Shown here: in pieces, positions 10,103 through 22,487 of the stretch
How the letters are laid out: each line of letters opens with the position of its first letter
Position numbering within the stretch: position 1 is the stretch's first letter
Source of the DNA: Limonium bicolor
Lineage: Eukaryota > Streptophyta > Magnoliopsida > Caryophyllales > Plumbaginaceae
DNA: 64,000 bases
Direction of reading: 5' to 3'
Assembly (NCBI GenBank): GCA_023374045.1
Contig: CM041783.1
Coordinates: 93,097,298 to 93,161,297 of the forward strand
The notes under the pieces: generated by a model
What the model was told of the DNA's origin: nothing
What the model saw: only the letters and a program-made list of their open reading frames with translations
Databases searched by the model: none
Position numbers and translations under genes: made by a program

Positions 10103-10565
10103 TGAAATACCCCGAACTTAAATATAGGGATTTAAATTAACTTAATACGTATTTAAGGGCCTCGTGGTACCTAATTAATAATTGTAAGGAAAAATAAATC
10201 CAAAAGAAATAAAGAAACACTTTAAAAGCGAAAAACGCTAAATAAGTGTTAAATAACCATAGGAGGTATGAGACCTCGGTTAGCGTATTATAAGGATTCT
10301 AAAGGCTTAATTGAGTCTAAATAAATATTGGGGAACAACTCCCGAAGAAAACGGATCCTTAAAACGGATTAAAACCACTAACGAACCTTAAAGCACGTTT
10401 TTCGAGGTAACCGGGAAAACGTGTCTTTAAGCGGGTCAAATAGACTCGTAACAATTTTGGTCAACTAAATAATCATTAATAAATTAGTGAAGCTTTGGGA
10501 CCAATAAAATCAATAAAACTAGAAATTAGTAAAAACTGTCAAAACGGGAAGTTGTGGGGTAGAAG

Positions 10566-10573
10566 TATAAATA
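10566..10573 (+). promoter_or_regulatory. TATA box in LTR A
   Basis: TATAAATA followed about 70 bases later by a CT-rich leader, the usual layout of a plant pol II LTR promoter. Confidence 0.55.
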
Positions 10574-12294
10574 ACCAAGAGTTATGTGTCCACTTTTAAA
10601 ATAAAAAAAATTGAAGTTGTGGTGTGTGAGTATGCCAGCCGATGGGCTCCCCCCCTCTCACTCTCACACACTCTATTAACTCCTCCTTATTTACAAACCT
10701 ACAAAACTAATAAAGTAAAAACACTCACTACTTTATTCTACTCTCACATACTCTCTCTCCTACCTATTCTCTCATTTCCCTCACGTGAAGCAAGCCCTCA
10801 CCCTCTCTTTTTCTTCATCTTCTACCTCCCTCACGATTTCAATGGAGAAAAGAGCAAACACCCACAAACTCTAACTTCTCTCCTTTGTAACTCTCTCCAC
10901 ACTCTTCCAAAAATTATAAAAATACCACCATTGTAATCCTCTCCTCAAGAGCTACATTTTCATCTTTCCAAATCCAAAACAAGCATTTTCGATTTTATGG
11001 GTATTCCCCATTTGAAGCTTCAACACCACCATTAGAAGGCCCTTGTTCTCCTTGTTCTTCTAAGGTAAAATATTTCAGAAACTCCATCTTTTTCTAGCCT
11101 TTAAGGGCAAAACGAAATTTGAAGCTTAACTCTTGCTTGCTCTTTTATACCCAGCCAATTTTGGCATTTTGGTGGTGTGAGAAATCTTGTTCTTGAGCTA
11201 TCCCAAACAGCTCTTGTGCTCTTGGAAGGTAATAAAGTTTCTAAACCCTAAAACCTAGATTAAACTTGATTAATGGTTAGGGTTAGTTTTTGGTATTGAA
11301 TGGTGTATGTGGATGTTGTAGTGTTAGAGGATTGGGGTTACAAAACCGGTGAGAAAGAAGAAGGAAAGAGTAAGGAGAAAGAAAGGGGAAACAAGGTAAG
11401 AATGCTCTTTTGTGTAACTTGGTATATATATGTATGTAACAGTTTTTGGTAGCTTGGAATGAGTAATGGAAATGGTAATGTATTAGTAGTGTAATGTGTA
11501 GGAAGATATAAGTATATTGAAGTCTTAAAAGACACTTAAAAACTTGTTAAAATAGTTTGGGAATGAATGTTTGAGTGCAGGAATTTTAGTAGTGTTTTAG
11601 TATTGGTAATTATGTATGGGAGCTTGTATATTGATTGTTGTGTATAAACAGGTGAGATGGTATTAATGTGTAAGGAAACATTGTGGTGAAAGTGTATAAA
11701 ATATAGGGGAGACGATGGCGAAATTTACCTAGGAATGGAACACTTAGTGTGTTAGAAACTAGGTGACTAAGGTGTGTATGTGTAACATTTTTGATTAAGG
11801 AAAATGGAGGGTAAGTTGAGAGAGATGGGTAATGTATTCTAAATGCATTAGGAATGTTAGAAATGTCGATAGAAGAGGGAGAGGTAGAAGAGGAGTGTAA
11901 ATGACAAAATCTGTAGCAAAAAGTATTTAAGTGCATTGTGGAAACTAGGAGGAATGAGTGTACAAGATTTGGTGAAATGGAGAGTTGGACTTGGGTATAG
12001 ATATTGTAGTTGCTTGGAAATGAATCGGAATGGTAGGATGGCATTAGGAGAGGGAACTATGCATGGAGGAAATAAGAACCCAAAATCTGTAGCAAAAACT
12101 ACTTGGAGAAACTATTGTAAGTGTTGAAAGGAAGTAAGGAATTGTGTAAGTTGTTGATGGATTTAATGGATTTGGTGAATGAACTAAGGAGTATTAGGAG
12201 GTTTAATTAGTGTTAAACATGTAGGATTAAGTGTAGGAACAATGGGGAAGTAATGGGTGAAGAGAGGACTGCAAACAGAAATTAAAATACAAAT

Positions 12295-12554
12295 ACTGGA
12301 ATCGACCGGACTTGCGACCGGACTTGCAAGTCCGGTCGAGTAGAAAATTTTCCCGTTAGTATGCTACTGGAATCGACCGGACTTGCGACCGGACTTGCAA
12401 GTCCGGTCGAGCAGAAAAATTTTCCGTCAAATGTTACTGGAATCGACCGGACTTGCGACCGGACATGCAAGTCCGGTCGGACCAAAAAAATTCCCGATGA
12501 AACCTACTGGAATGGACCGGACTTGCCAGGGTCGGTCGCAAGTCCGGTCCTGAC
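12295..12554 (+). repeat. Four ~62-bp units with ACCGGACTTGC inverted repeats
   Basis: Each unit begins CTGGAATCGACCGGACTTGC (12295 onward) and contains GACTTGCAAGTCCGGTCGA. ACCGGACTTGC pairs with GCAAGTCCGGT, giving stems of about 11 bp. Both strands stay open over the array because of the symmetry, so ORFs here are artefacts. Confidence 0.88.
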
Positions 12555-12564
12555 AAAAAAAAAA

Positions 12565-12645
12565 TTATTTTAAATAATTATATATATATATATAATATGT
12601 ATATACATACATATATGTATACCCATACATATATATATGTGTGTG
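12565..12645. repeat. TA/TATG microsatellite
   Basis: Alternating AT dinucleotides grading into ACATACATATATG repeats. Confidence 0.8.
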
Positions 12646-14262
12646 TATGTAGGCAAGCTAGTAGTAAGTAAGAAAGTAAAACCTAAAGTAATGAAACTAA
12701 GTAAGTAAGTAAAGTGTAAGTATAAGAATTTGTGAAGACATAGTAAGTATGTTGGGAAACATAGTAAGAGTACAAGTTGAATAATTGTAGATGTTAATCA
12801 TTCAATTGTATGTATATAATAGGATTTGGTTTGTGACACCGGGGGACGTTTGGAAGTACGTACAACGGTGAACGGTATGATTTCTTCATGCCCTGTATCC
12901 TAATCTGGTTACCCCGATTTGTGTGCTTATTTGACCACCTAAATAAGATAAATGCATGAATCGGATTATATTGCCGTACTTGTGCGTGTTTACATTGGTT
13001 CTTGATATTTGTCTTGAACATAGTTTGTATATTCATGAAAACATATGAATGATAATGATGTGTATTGTATTGTCGTGTACTTGTATGATGATTGTAGATG
13101 GACGTGCATATGAACTTCGTACTACGATGTGGCTTGAATGTTGACTTGTGCTAATTCCTAAACTATCTAACTCCTAACTTAAGTGAGTAAATTGGAATGA
13201 GTACAAGTCCGATATAGCTTCGGCCACGCGTGAGGATGAGGAGACACAAGAGGTTGGATCCGATTCCTGGTTCGTAAGCTGGTCACGGCCCAAATCCCTT
13301 AAGTGGGTAGCATCCTGGATTAGTGAACCAAGTAAATCCCGGTGGTGGACGGAGTAGTCCCCGGGCCGGAGGTCCCGACGACTTAACATGAGTAAGAGTA
13401 AGAGTAAGTAAGTATGTATGAGTATGAGAATGAGTATGTATGCACATGTATGAAGTAATGAGTAAAAGAGTAATCTCCACCCGATTAACCCGGGTGGACC
13501 AATGAAGAACCGTATTGTAAATTGTGTATGTATTGGGTATATGTATTCGGAAGAAGGTAAGTATGTATTTAATGGTTATGTAGTATTCCTTGTAGTAATG
13601 AAGTGTATGTGTGTATGCTTGCGTAAGTATTCATGTATTGTGTATAAGAGCATGTATGCATGTATGTTGTATGAAAATGAACCGCATGTATTCGACCAAG
13701 TGGTCGGCGTACCCTCACTAGTACGCGGGATATGCGGTTATCATGCTCGGCGAAAGCTGACCCCTTCGGGGACATTTTTTAGTGTGCAGGTACCCGTAGC
13801 GAATGTGGTCAAGGCACGAGACCGACGTCTACATTGGATAGTGGTTAGCGGGATGTAGAGGTGTATTGACTAGCACACCCCTTGTATTTAGAAAGTAATG
13901 TAGTAGTGAGGAATGGGTAGCAAGTGGTCTCTTAGTGAGTATGTACGAACTTGAAGAGGTATTATACTTGTATGAGGAACTTAGTAAACTCGGTATGTAG
14001 ATTATATTGTATTGTACTTGGAGTATTGTACTGAATGGAGATTGTAGCGGTATTTGGTGTATGAAATATATATGGTAGATATGTAATACTCGGGATTCCG
14101 GTCCATCAGACCGATGCTGTATGTAGAATCAGTAGCCTTGTTAGTCACGTGGGTGACTAACGGCATTGTATCACCCATCGTATGTAAATATTATCCGCTG
14201 CGTGTATCTGATGAGTAGGGAGGTTAGACGTTAATGGTTGTATTAATGGTAGGGGTGTTACA

Positions 14263-17200
14263 CTCCGATAGGAGCTTGTGGGCCTGACAGACCTACTTAT
14301 GGGTTAGTTGGGTAAGTAGTAATGTATCAGTATGGTACCCCACATATGTATACAAGTAGAGTCCGAAACACGAGAAGTAGTCAACTCCGTACTACGGTCA
14401 GCAGTATAAGATAAACAAGAGCTAAGGATTACAAGGAATGGTTGAAATTAAGGAACTCAGTTGAGTTAACAAGACCAAAGGAATTAGTGAATTCCTTTCA
14501 AAGAAATGTTTAAGAGTCAGGAGGTGCGAAGTGCACTAACTGTTATGTAAAGACATCGTATACGTCTTAAGGATCCTCAGGGATAAACATGATAGCTGGA
14601 ATGGTGACCCAGCCTGTGCATGGCAAGGCAGATGCCTAATGTGGACACATTAATGTGCAATGAACAGGATGAAACTCCCAGAATGAGTACCTACACTACC
14701 AGGAAATGTTGATCTTCACAGAAGAGGATAATAAGCCAGTTAAGAATGCAAACGGCGTGGCTAACGGAATATACCAATAAGTGTGAACCAGATATAATGG
14801 CATGACTTAGCAACACCCAGGAGCAATCCCTAAAGGGTATTCGCATCAACAATTGTTGAACGAAATAACGTGACAGAAACACAAGGGTTGAAACTAACAC
14901 CCAGTTTAGACATAAGTTGTCAGGAGACGGACTGACAAACCTAAGGGGCATCCCATGGAAGGAAACGGAAGTAACGACCTTGTCATGGAGCTCAATATAA
15001 TATCCAAACCATGTAATGTTGTACAAAGAAGTACATGTATGTGGACAGCCTACAATGAGCGCAGCTCAAGGCAGTAAGGCTTATAAGCCACAAATAAAAT
15101 GTGTTATGTAAATTAGATGGATTGCAGAAGTTTATTTTGTATAAGTGAATAAAGTGATAAACGAACCACTACATTAAGAGTGGGGATACCTCTCGATACT
15201 GTGAAAGCGGTAGTTTCGTGAACCAAGATTAAGAAATACGTTAAGGGTGGACCAATATGGTTACTACCACTTGGGAAGACCGGAAGGGTAATAAGTCTAA
15301 TAGCAACCACCGTACGTGTGGGACGCTAAATGTGTGATGGACAACGCTCAACGAGTACTGGGTAGTCATCCAAATGATGACGAACCATAATGTGAATAAT
15401 GTAAGTATATGTCTGGAAGTTATTGTGACAGCAAATACCACGTAAGTTAGTGTCATACAAGAAGTAAGAGCACGGTACGCGGCAAGCGACCGTTGTATAA
15501 GTATTGTTAACCGATAAGTGATACCAAACAAAACTAGGCGGTAAGCCAGTAGCCAGTATTACGAGATCAGAATCTCAGTGATGAAACACAGTGTGAATTC
15601 TGTGCGAATCACATGAGAGATTTGCTGTCAAGAGTTTACGCCTTTGCACTCTGTATGACTGAGTGTTTTGGTATTGCACTTGCGCAGTAATGATCAAGTG
15701 GGATAGCCAGGGATTGGAAACATGCTAATTGTGGAGGAATAATGTTATAATGGCTGATGCATAGAAAATGCAAGGCCGCACCAATAAAAGAGTACTTTTA
15801 CAAAACCAAATGTGGAGACATGATTAATATTAAGTGACTACAGTAGCACTAACTGCCAATATCGGTATGGAATATACCCCAAATGTTGTAAATAGCTGAG
15901 AGAGCACTACACACTAGGTAGTAGCTCAATCTCAACTGACAATAAGTCGGAAGGAAACAAGTCAATCATTGTGAAATACGTAACAGTATATACAGTCAAT
16001 TATTATGGAAGTGGATAGAAAGTTTATAACTCACCGAATTCGCTCACGGTAAGAGATACCACGCGTCGGTTGAGAAACCATTATTTCCAAGATAAAGGTG
16101 ATATATGGGAGGTGTACAATACAGTCAGAATAATGAATGGGGCAAACTAAGCCCTACAGTTGTCAGAGTTGCGCAGCAGACGCTAGTGAACCAGTGAGTC
16201 AAGTGTACAATGTGCATAGTGAATATGAGTAAATGGCTAATTATTAACGCCTAGAAGCCTAACAGGCCAGAATCGAAACCAACTAAGAGTTTAAACAAAC
16301 TCCAATGAGAATTCTTGGTTTAGGAACTAAACCGCCAATAGGGTTAAGATCCTCTAATCAGAATCCATTGTGTGATAGACCGCGTGGATGTTAAAACACT
16401 TCACGACGGCATAACATTTTAAGCCAATGTTTAGTGATTGATTACGTGGGCGTAATCCCTTTTAAGGGGGGTAGAGCGCAAAACCACTTAGTGTGTATTA
16501 CCGTACAAGTGTACGTGATTTATGTTGTGCATAGCACAAATAATTTGTTTTGATGATTGGTGCGTATGTTACGTAAACATACGCATTCATTCATGGTTTA
16601 ATTGTGGTAATTGCGCACAGAAGATGCGAATACCATTGTGATAAGTGTGTTTGTTTGTTAACAATGGTGCGTGATTATACAAGTGTGGGGAGTAGAGAAA
16701 CTCCCGGGGAACAAAAACCCCGACAGTGTATAAATGTGAAACTATGTGTTGTATTTTGATAAAATATATGTGTATATATATATTATATAGTGATTCATGA
16801 AAGGGTATGAAACCGACATAGGACCTAGTGAGAATAAGATTCCCTAGGTAACAGGATTTAAGTGAATGGAAATAACTGATGGATGAAGTTCTATCCCTTG
16901 GAGATGTTATGATTATGACTAGAAAGACTAAAAGATAGAAAATTGGAAATGAGTGTATTACTTGATGCTTGAAAATGAAGTGGGAAGTGGAACTTGATTT
17001 GCATGTGATCAAGGGAAGCCGAACACAAATTGGGGTGGAAGGATAGTTCAACACTGGTGCTGATCACATCAGGGTTGGATGATTCTTGAAGCTCCCTATA
17101 AGTGGTCACAAATAACCGCGCTAAGAAAAGAAGCAAAGAGCATAAGTTGGTCTTGGAGTTATATGTGTTTTCAAAAAGGATTTGGATTGGTATTATAAAG

Positions 17201-17803
17201 CGTCGATAAATACTTTACATAATTAAAGTTTTCTTACTTAACCTTACAAGGAAAAAAAATCAAATTTAAGTGATTGTTTTGATCTCCCAAGGACACGGGG
17301 ACGGAAGGTGTCCATCGCGACCGGGTTCTACCGGGGTCACAGTGTATATCAAAGTTATTTTTGATTGCTATACATGCTATGACATGTTGTGTGGTATGTG
17401 TAATAAACATTATTTTGACCTTGAGTTCCAAAGGCGTATGTTATCAAGACTTATGAGTCTAAATGTTGTTGTGTTATATAGACCTACGTGTCTAAAGGCT
17501 GTTATGTTATCAAGACCTATGTGTCTAAATGTTGTTATGTTACCCAAGACCAGAGAGTATAAGGGTTGTTATGTATGTGTAAATGTTGTTAAGATACCCG
17601 GACCATTGAGTCCGAGGTTATCATGTGAATATGTTATGTTATGTATGGATGTGAATGTGTTACCCGGACCATTAAGTCCGAGGGTGTGATGTAAAATATG
17701 TTTGGGTTATGGAAGTCTATTTCCAAGTGATTCCTGTGTTCTAATCTAATGGTGTGTGGGAAGTGTGAACTTCGAGGATGAAGTTCTTTTAAGGGGGGTA
17801 GAT
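14263..17803 (+). mobile_element. M1 internal region (non-coding) with PPT
   Basis: No ORF with a retrotransposon domain is present. The sequence is nevertheless conserved with the minus-strand region 50614-52899 plus 60378-61752, at roughly 85-90% by eye where I aligned it (for example 16430-16620 against 51890-52090 reversed). Only the last part, 17230-17803, repeats the phrase ACC...GAGTCC(GAG) several times. A second PPT-like run (TTTTAAGGGGGGTAGAG) lies at 16458-16474. The true PPT, TTAAGGGGGGTAGAT, is at 17789-17803. A long non-coding internal domain between very long LTRs resembles the LARD class. Confidence 0.7.
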
Positions 17804-20800
17804 TGAAATACCCCAAACCTTGATATGTTGTTAAACATTTAAACTATGGTATGTAAAGGCTAAAAAGTGCCTTAGAAACATCAGTGAACAATTTTAACCA
17901 TAGTAAAATGCAATAAAGCACTAGGATACAGTTTGAGCAAAAACATGCTTTAAGCTATGAGTGAACTTGGTTAGGACCCAAAGAGCCTACCAAGACTTAA
18001 TAATATTCAATTATGATTTAATAAGGCTAATTAAGTCCTTAGGAAACTTTGGTAGACAATGAAACCAAACAAAACACAAATAAATACCTTAAAGACAATA
18101 TGAGCAAAAATGTGCTCTAAGCTTGGGATAAATTTGTATAAGACCTAATGGTCATACCTATACCTTATAAATATGTTAATGAACATATTAAATCAATTAC
18201 TAAAGAAAACCAAGCTTGAAAACAAGTTAAAACACAAAAAGTGCTTTAAGGAGTCTTAAAGCACGTTTTTGAAAAATTGTCTTGTAAATGAGTTTTGAAT
18301 GGCTAAATGTCCATCATTACTCTTTAATTAACATGTGTACTATATAGTATCACATTTAGAAGTCTATATCAATGAGAAAAAAATTTCACTTCTATGTGCC
18401 TTGTTTTTATGAATAGTAACTTTTATAAGCTAGTTTGTAACATATGTTATTATAAGTAAGTTAATTGGTCAACAAAGACCAAAACACCCTTCTATTAGAA
18501 GGGGGCCGGTTTCTATCATGGTGAGTCACCACATAAAAGAAATCAATTTAAGAAAGGAAGGAAAAGTAAGTAAAAGAAGAAAGTCACTTATAACATACAT
18601 AAATATCTTCCAAAAGCAAACTTACCTTCTCATTCTCTTCTTCCTTCTCATTTCACACGGTTCTTCCTCCCTTCATGCTCTCTTCTACGGTTTGCAATAG
18701 TACCACACCAAACTCCATCTTTGATCTCTTGTAACTCCTAGCTCCATGGTCCAAATTCAATTTCAAGACCATCATCCTTCTAGTTGGAGCAAGCTCTACA
18801 GTTCTATCTTTTCAAATCTTCAAAAGCCTCATTTCGGTGCCAAGGAGATTCACCATTGATGGAGCTTGAGCTCACCTTTTCACATATTATTGTTCTCCTT
18901 TGCTTCAAGGTAAGGAAACTCAAAGAAAAAATGATGTTTCCTTCATTTTTGTATGTGTCCGAAAATTCACCTCACAATGGTGCTTTTTCTTGCTCTCTTC
19001 ATAGCTTAATTCAAACTTCAAAGGACTAGGAGGAGTCCTATCTTGCTACTTAACCAAGCTCTCTTCCGAATTCCAAAGGTAATCATCAAATTTTGGTGTT
19101 TTAAGACACATATGTAAACCTAGGGTTTAACTATGAGTTGGAGTATTAAACTTAATGCTCATTACCCTTATATGTGTATTGATTAGAAGATTGATAAGTG
19201 ATAAAAGCCCTTGCCGATTTTCTATCAAGGAAGAACAAAGAAAAACAAGTGGGAAGTCTTGAAAGAAAAGAGGTAAATGTGTTAACCTAATATGGTTTAA
19301 ATGCCTAGGAAAATGAGCTTGATTTGCTTAATAAAATACCTAAGGAGCCAATGGCAAATGAGCTAGTAAAATGCTCTCAAGGAGTTTTTAAGGGCATATG
19401 TATTGTGGGTGTATTTGCAGGTCAAAGGCATTATTTATGTGGGAAATTCAGTGTTTAAGGTTTATGTTATTTAAGGGCCTAAGAGCCATGTTATTTAAGG
19501 GCCTAAGTGCCAAGCAATTAAGTTTATGCATATTGTGATGTAGTGTAAATTTGGTGAAGTTATGTGTGTGAGAAAGTTCTGGATGGATTTTAGGTGTTCT
19601 TGAATGAAATAAGGTAAAAACCTAAGTGTTTGGATGTAAGTATATACAAGAGAAGCTATGGCAAAATTTGGAAAATGTGTAAGAAGTTCTAAGTGATTTA
19701 AACAAGTTTTGGTGAACTAGGAAGTGTTAAAGGTGAACAAGTGTTTTACTAGGGAAGAAAGCATGTATTAAGGTGTTTTAAAGTGCTACAAGGATTTAGG
19801 TATTATCTTGGAAGTTCTAGGAATTCAATGAGTGTTTTGAGAAATGTATTAAAGTCTTGGAGAAGTTTGTTTAAGGTTTAGGTAATGTTGATATTCAAGG
19901 AATACATGATGTTTAGGTAAGATGTGGAAAAGGAGATTTAGTAGTAAGAAAAGATGTTGGGAAATGATGCTAAGGTGTAGAGGAAACATCTTGGTATAGT
20001 GGTCATTATAGGTGAAATACCACTTAGAAAACCAAATGAAAAAAATGTACAAGTATTAAGAGATTTTGTATGGAGTTTGTGGAATGATAAAGATAGTTTT
20101 TGTGGGTAATTTAAGGAATTTAGTACATGGTTAAAGATGTGTTTGAAGTGCCCAAATGAGGTTAGGACATATTAGGATATATGAGGTGAAGTTTGGAGTT
20201 AAATGGGCAATGGAAAATAAGGGTCTGGAGCAGACCGACCTTGCGACCGAACTTGCCAAGGTCGGTCGAGCCCAGTTTACCCTGCGAGAATTGGTTTCTG
20301 GAATGGACCGACCTTGGGGACCGGACTTGCAAGGTCGGTCGGGCTTGTATTTTGTGTACAAATTAAGTTTCTGGAATCGACCGAACATGGGACTGGACTT
20401 GGCAAGTTCGGTCGGGCCTGGATTTTCAAAGGGAAGAAACTCTCGGGAATGGACCGAACATGCGACTGAACTTACAAGGTCGGTCGGAGTAGAAATTTTG
20501 ACGGTAAAGTGTTCTGGAATGGACCGACCTTGTGCAAGGTCGGTCGGTAAGGTCGGTCGGACCAAAAACATTGTTTAAGGTTATAAAATGATATGTAATG
20601 ATGGGGATTGATTAGTAATGATGTTATAAGGTTGTTTAAGACATGTTAGGTGAGTTATAATGATAATTTAGTGGGGGAAAAGATGTATTAAAATGTAAAA
20701 GTAAAACAAGTTAAAAAGTGAAGTTATGTAACTAAGTTAACGGGGAAAAGTTATAAGCACTAGACTTTAAACAATCATGATACCCCGATGTTAATAAAAA

Positions 20801-22487
20801 TACATGTAATGTTATCAGTTGTTCGAGGATTGCTCGAGGAACATAAGTGGACACGATAAAGTGGACTCCGGTGACAGGTATGGTTTTCTTGCAACCTGTG
20901 TCCTACCGGATTACACCGGCTTGTATGCCAATGTGTTTTTCTGTGTGTTTGCCATGTTGTAAGATAAAACATGTAATGAGTTTACAGTAATTCATTTATG
21001 TGGCGTGTTCAACTCCGATCCATTTAACCTCAGAAGTGTTAACCTTAGTTAACTGAGTCTAGGATCACATGAGAGTTCGGTATTCGAGCAGCAACGACCG
21101 AACTATGGGACGTTCTAACCACAGCTATGCGTGTGTTAATTGTGTGATATGAGTATGTGAATGTAGGGATCTCCCTTGTGTGTTTAACCCAGTTGTAATA
21201 CTGTGTATGGTGTGTAGATGTGATAGACTCCATAGTGGGGTTCTAACTAATATCTAAAGTAAGTATGTACTAACAGTGGTGAGGAATCCGGTTTGGCCGG
21301 TCGCGCGTTGTTTGGGAGTGGGTATCCTTCTTAGCCTTACCCTTCTCTCTGTTATGGTTGTTTCCCTCACGGGTTATAATCTCCCATTAGCTTATTCCAA
21401 AGCTTAGCTATTCTGACTTATGATCGGTTTAGGGGGAACATGTGTTTGTGTGGTGTGTTCGGGCCTCCAAACCCGAACCATCTTAACTTAAGTTACTCGT
21501 CCGACTATTAGGATGGTAATGAGTGTTGTTGTTGTTGTATAACGAGCTTACCATGAGGGTGACATCATTCTCTAGGCTCACCAGTGAATTAACAATGTTT
21601 GGGTCGGTTCCTAAGTGGACCGTTCCTGTTATGTTATGTGATGTTGTTGTAATGCAATTTCTATTGCGATGTTATCATGTGCACGTCGAAACGTGAAAAG
21701 TGTTGTTATGTTTTGTTATGTGAGGAATGCTATATGTTGTAAAATATGGAGTGTGTGGATCATGGAAATGAATCCCAGTTTGTGATAAGAGGCGTTTAAG
21801 GATAACCCGATTTATGGGTAAGTGTCGTCTATTAAGGAAGTAGCTCCATTAGAGGAGGAGCACTCTAGGGATAATGAATACCATGAGTGACTTATCAAGT
21901 AGGATGTATTATCCGTTTGTTGAGCCATTGAGGCGAAATGTTATGTGTTGTGTGCTTACAGTTGCATGTATGATTTAAATATAATCAACCGCATGCTAAG
22001 ACGACAATTAGTTGTGTGTGGCCCGGTAGCATGTGGGCTGCGGTATTACCATACCAGCAAAGGTGCTGAGCCCCTTAGGGGCCACCTTTATCTTCTTTCC
22101 TATTTCAGGTGCAAGAGCTTGAAGCCGTTCGAGAGTAGGGCGGGGGGTAGTCGTTGTACATGGGTAATCATTTAAGTTGTGTATATATAGTAGGTGTAGT
22201 AAGACCGAAATTGTTATCGGCATCAGGTTGTGAATACTCGGTACAGTTGGAAGGTATATGTAAGTTTTGTGGTTAATGGAAAGGATAATAATGTGTAGTC
22301 GCTCGGGAATCTAGTCCATCAGACCGGTACAATGTTTATGTAATAGCCTTGTTAGCCACGTGGGTGGTTAACGGCGTTTGTTAACACCAACGAGTGATAG
22401 GGGGGGAGTAGGTTGCATGTTGTAGTGGTAGTATGTTTCCGATTGCCAGAAAGTTGTTATGTGTTCGTTGTTGGATGGGGTGTTACA
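17804..22487 (+). repeat. LTR B: 3' LTR of M1
   Basis: 4,684 bp from TGAAATACCCC to GGTGTTACA. The first ~550 bases hold diverged tandem ~160-250-bp units (TGAGCAAAAA.ATGCT...AAGCTTGGG and similar). Inverted-repeat cassettes lie at 20224-20563. TTTCAG|GTGCAAG at about 22107 resembles a 3' splice site, and TTCAAG|GTAAGG at about 18908 resembles a donor. It aligns piecewise with LTR D, the reverse of LTR E, and LTR F. No gene is seen. Confidence 0.78.
20224..20563 (+). repeat. Five ~62-bp units with GACCGACCTTG inverted repeats
   Basis: Each unit has CTGGAA(T)NGACCGA(A/C)C, then a reverse-complement arm such as AAGGTCGGTCG. It occupies the same place in the LTR as 12295-12554 in LTR A and 47875-48213 in LTR E. 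Confidence 0.88.

Larger units (their letters stand above)
10103..14262 (+). repeat. LTR A: 3' LTR of element A (Tekay/Del-like ends)
   Basis: 4,160 bp from TGAAATACCCC to GGGTGTTACA, which are imperfect inverted termini. A PPT precedes it. M-type internal sequence resumes directly after it at CTCCG, a point uninterrupted in M2 near 61750, so element A is nested in M1. It contains a TATA box at 10566-10573, a CT-rich leader at about 10640-10800, AAG|GTAA donor-like sites (11065, 11229), inverted-repeat cassettes at 12295-12554 and a TA microsatellite. Its first kilobase differs strongly from LTR B, so A and M are different subfamilies. No ORF has a recognisable domain. Confidence 0.75.

Noticed and set aside
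11610..12044. 144-residue minus-strand ORF in LTR A
   Set aside because: Compositional by-product in an LTR. No domain and no matching ORF in LTR B or E.
16458..16474. A second LTR boundary in M1 after a PPT-like run
   Set aside because: TTTTAAGGGGGGTAGAG is followed by CGCAAAAC and not a TG-type LTR start, and the M2 counterpart near 52030 has a weakened G-run.
16587..17054. 155-residue minus-strand ORF in M1
   Set aside because: Not preserved in the M2 copy (51500-51960), which lies in conserved non-coding sequence.
20131..20578. Overlapping ORFs on both strands of LTR B
   Set aside because: The inverted-repeat cassettes lack stops on either strand, which creates symmetric open frames. 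No protein signature.
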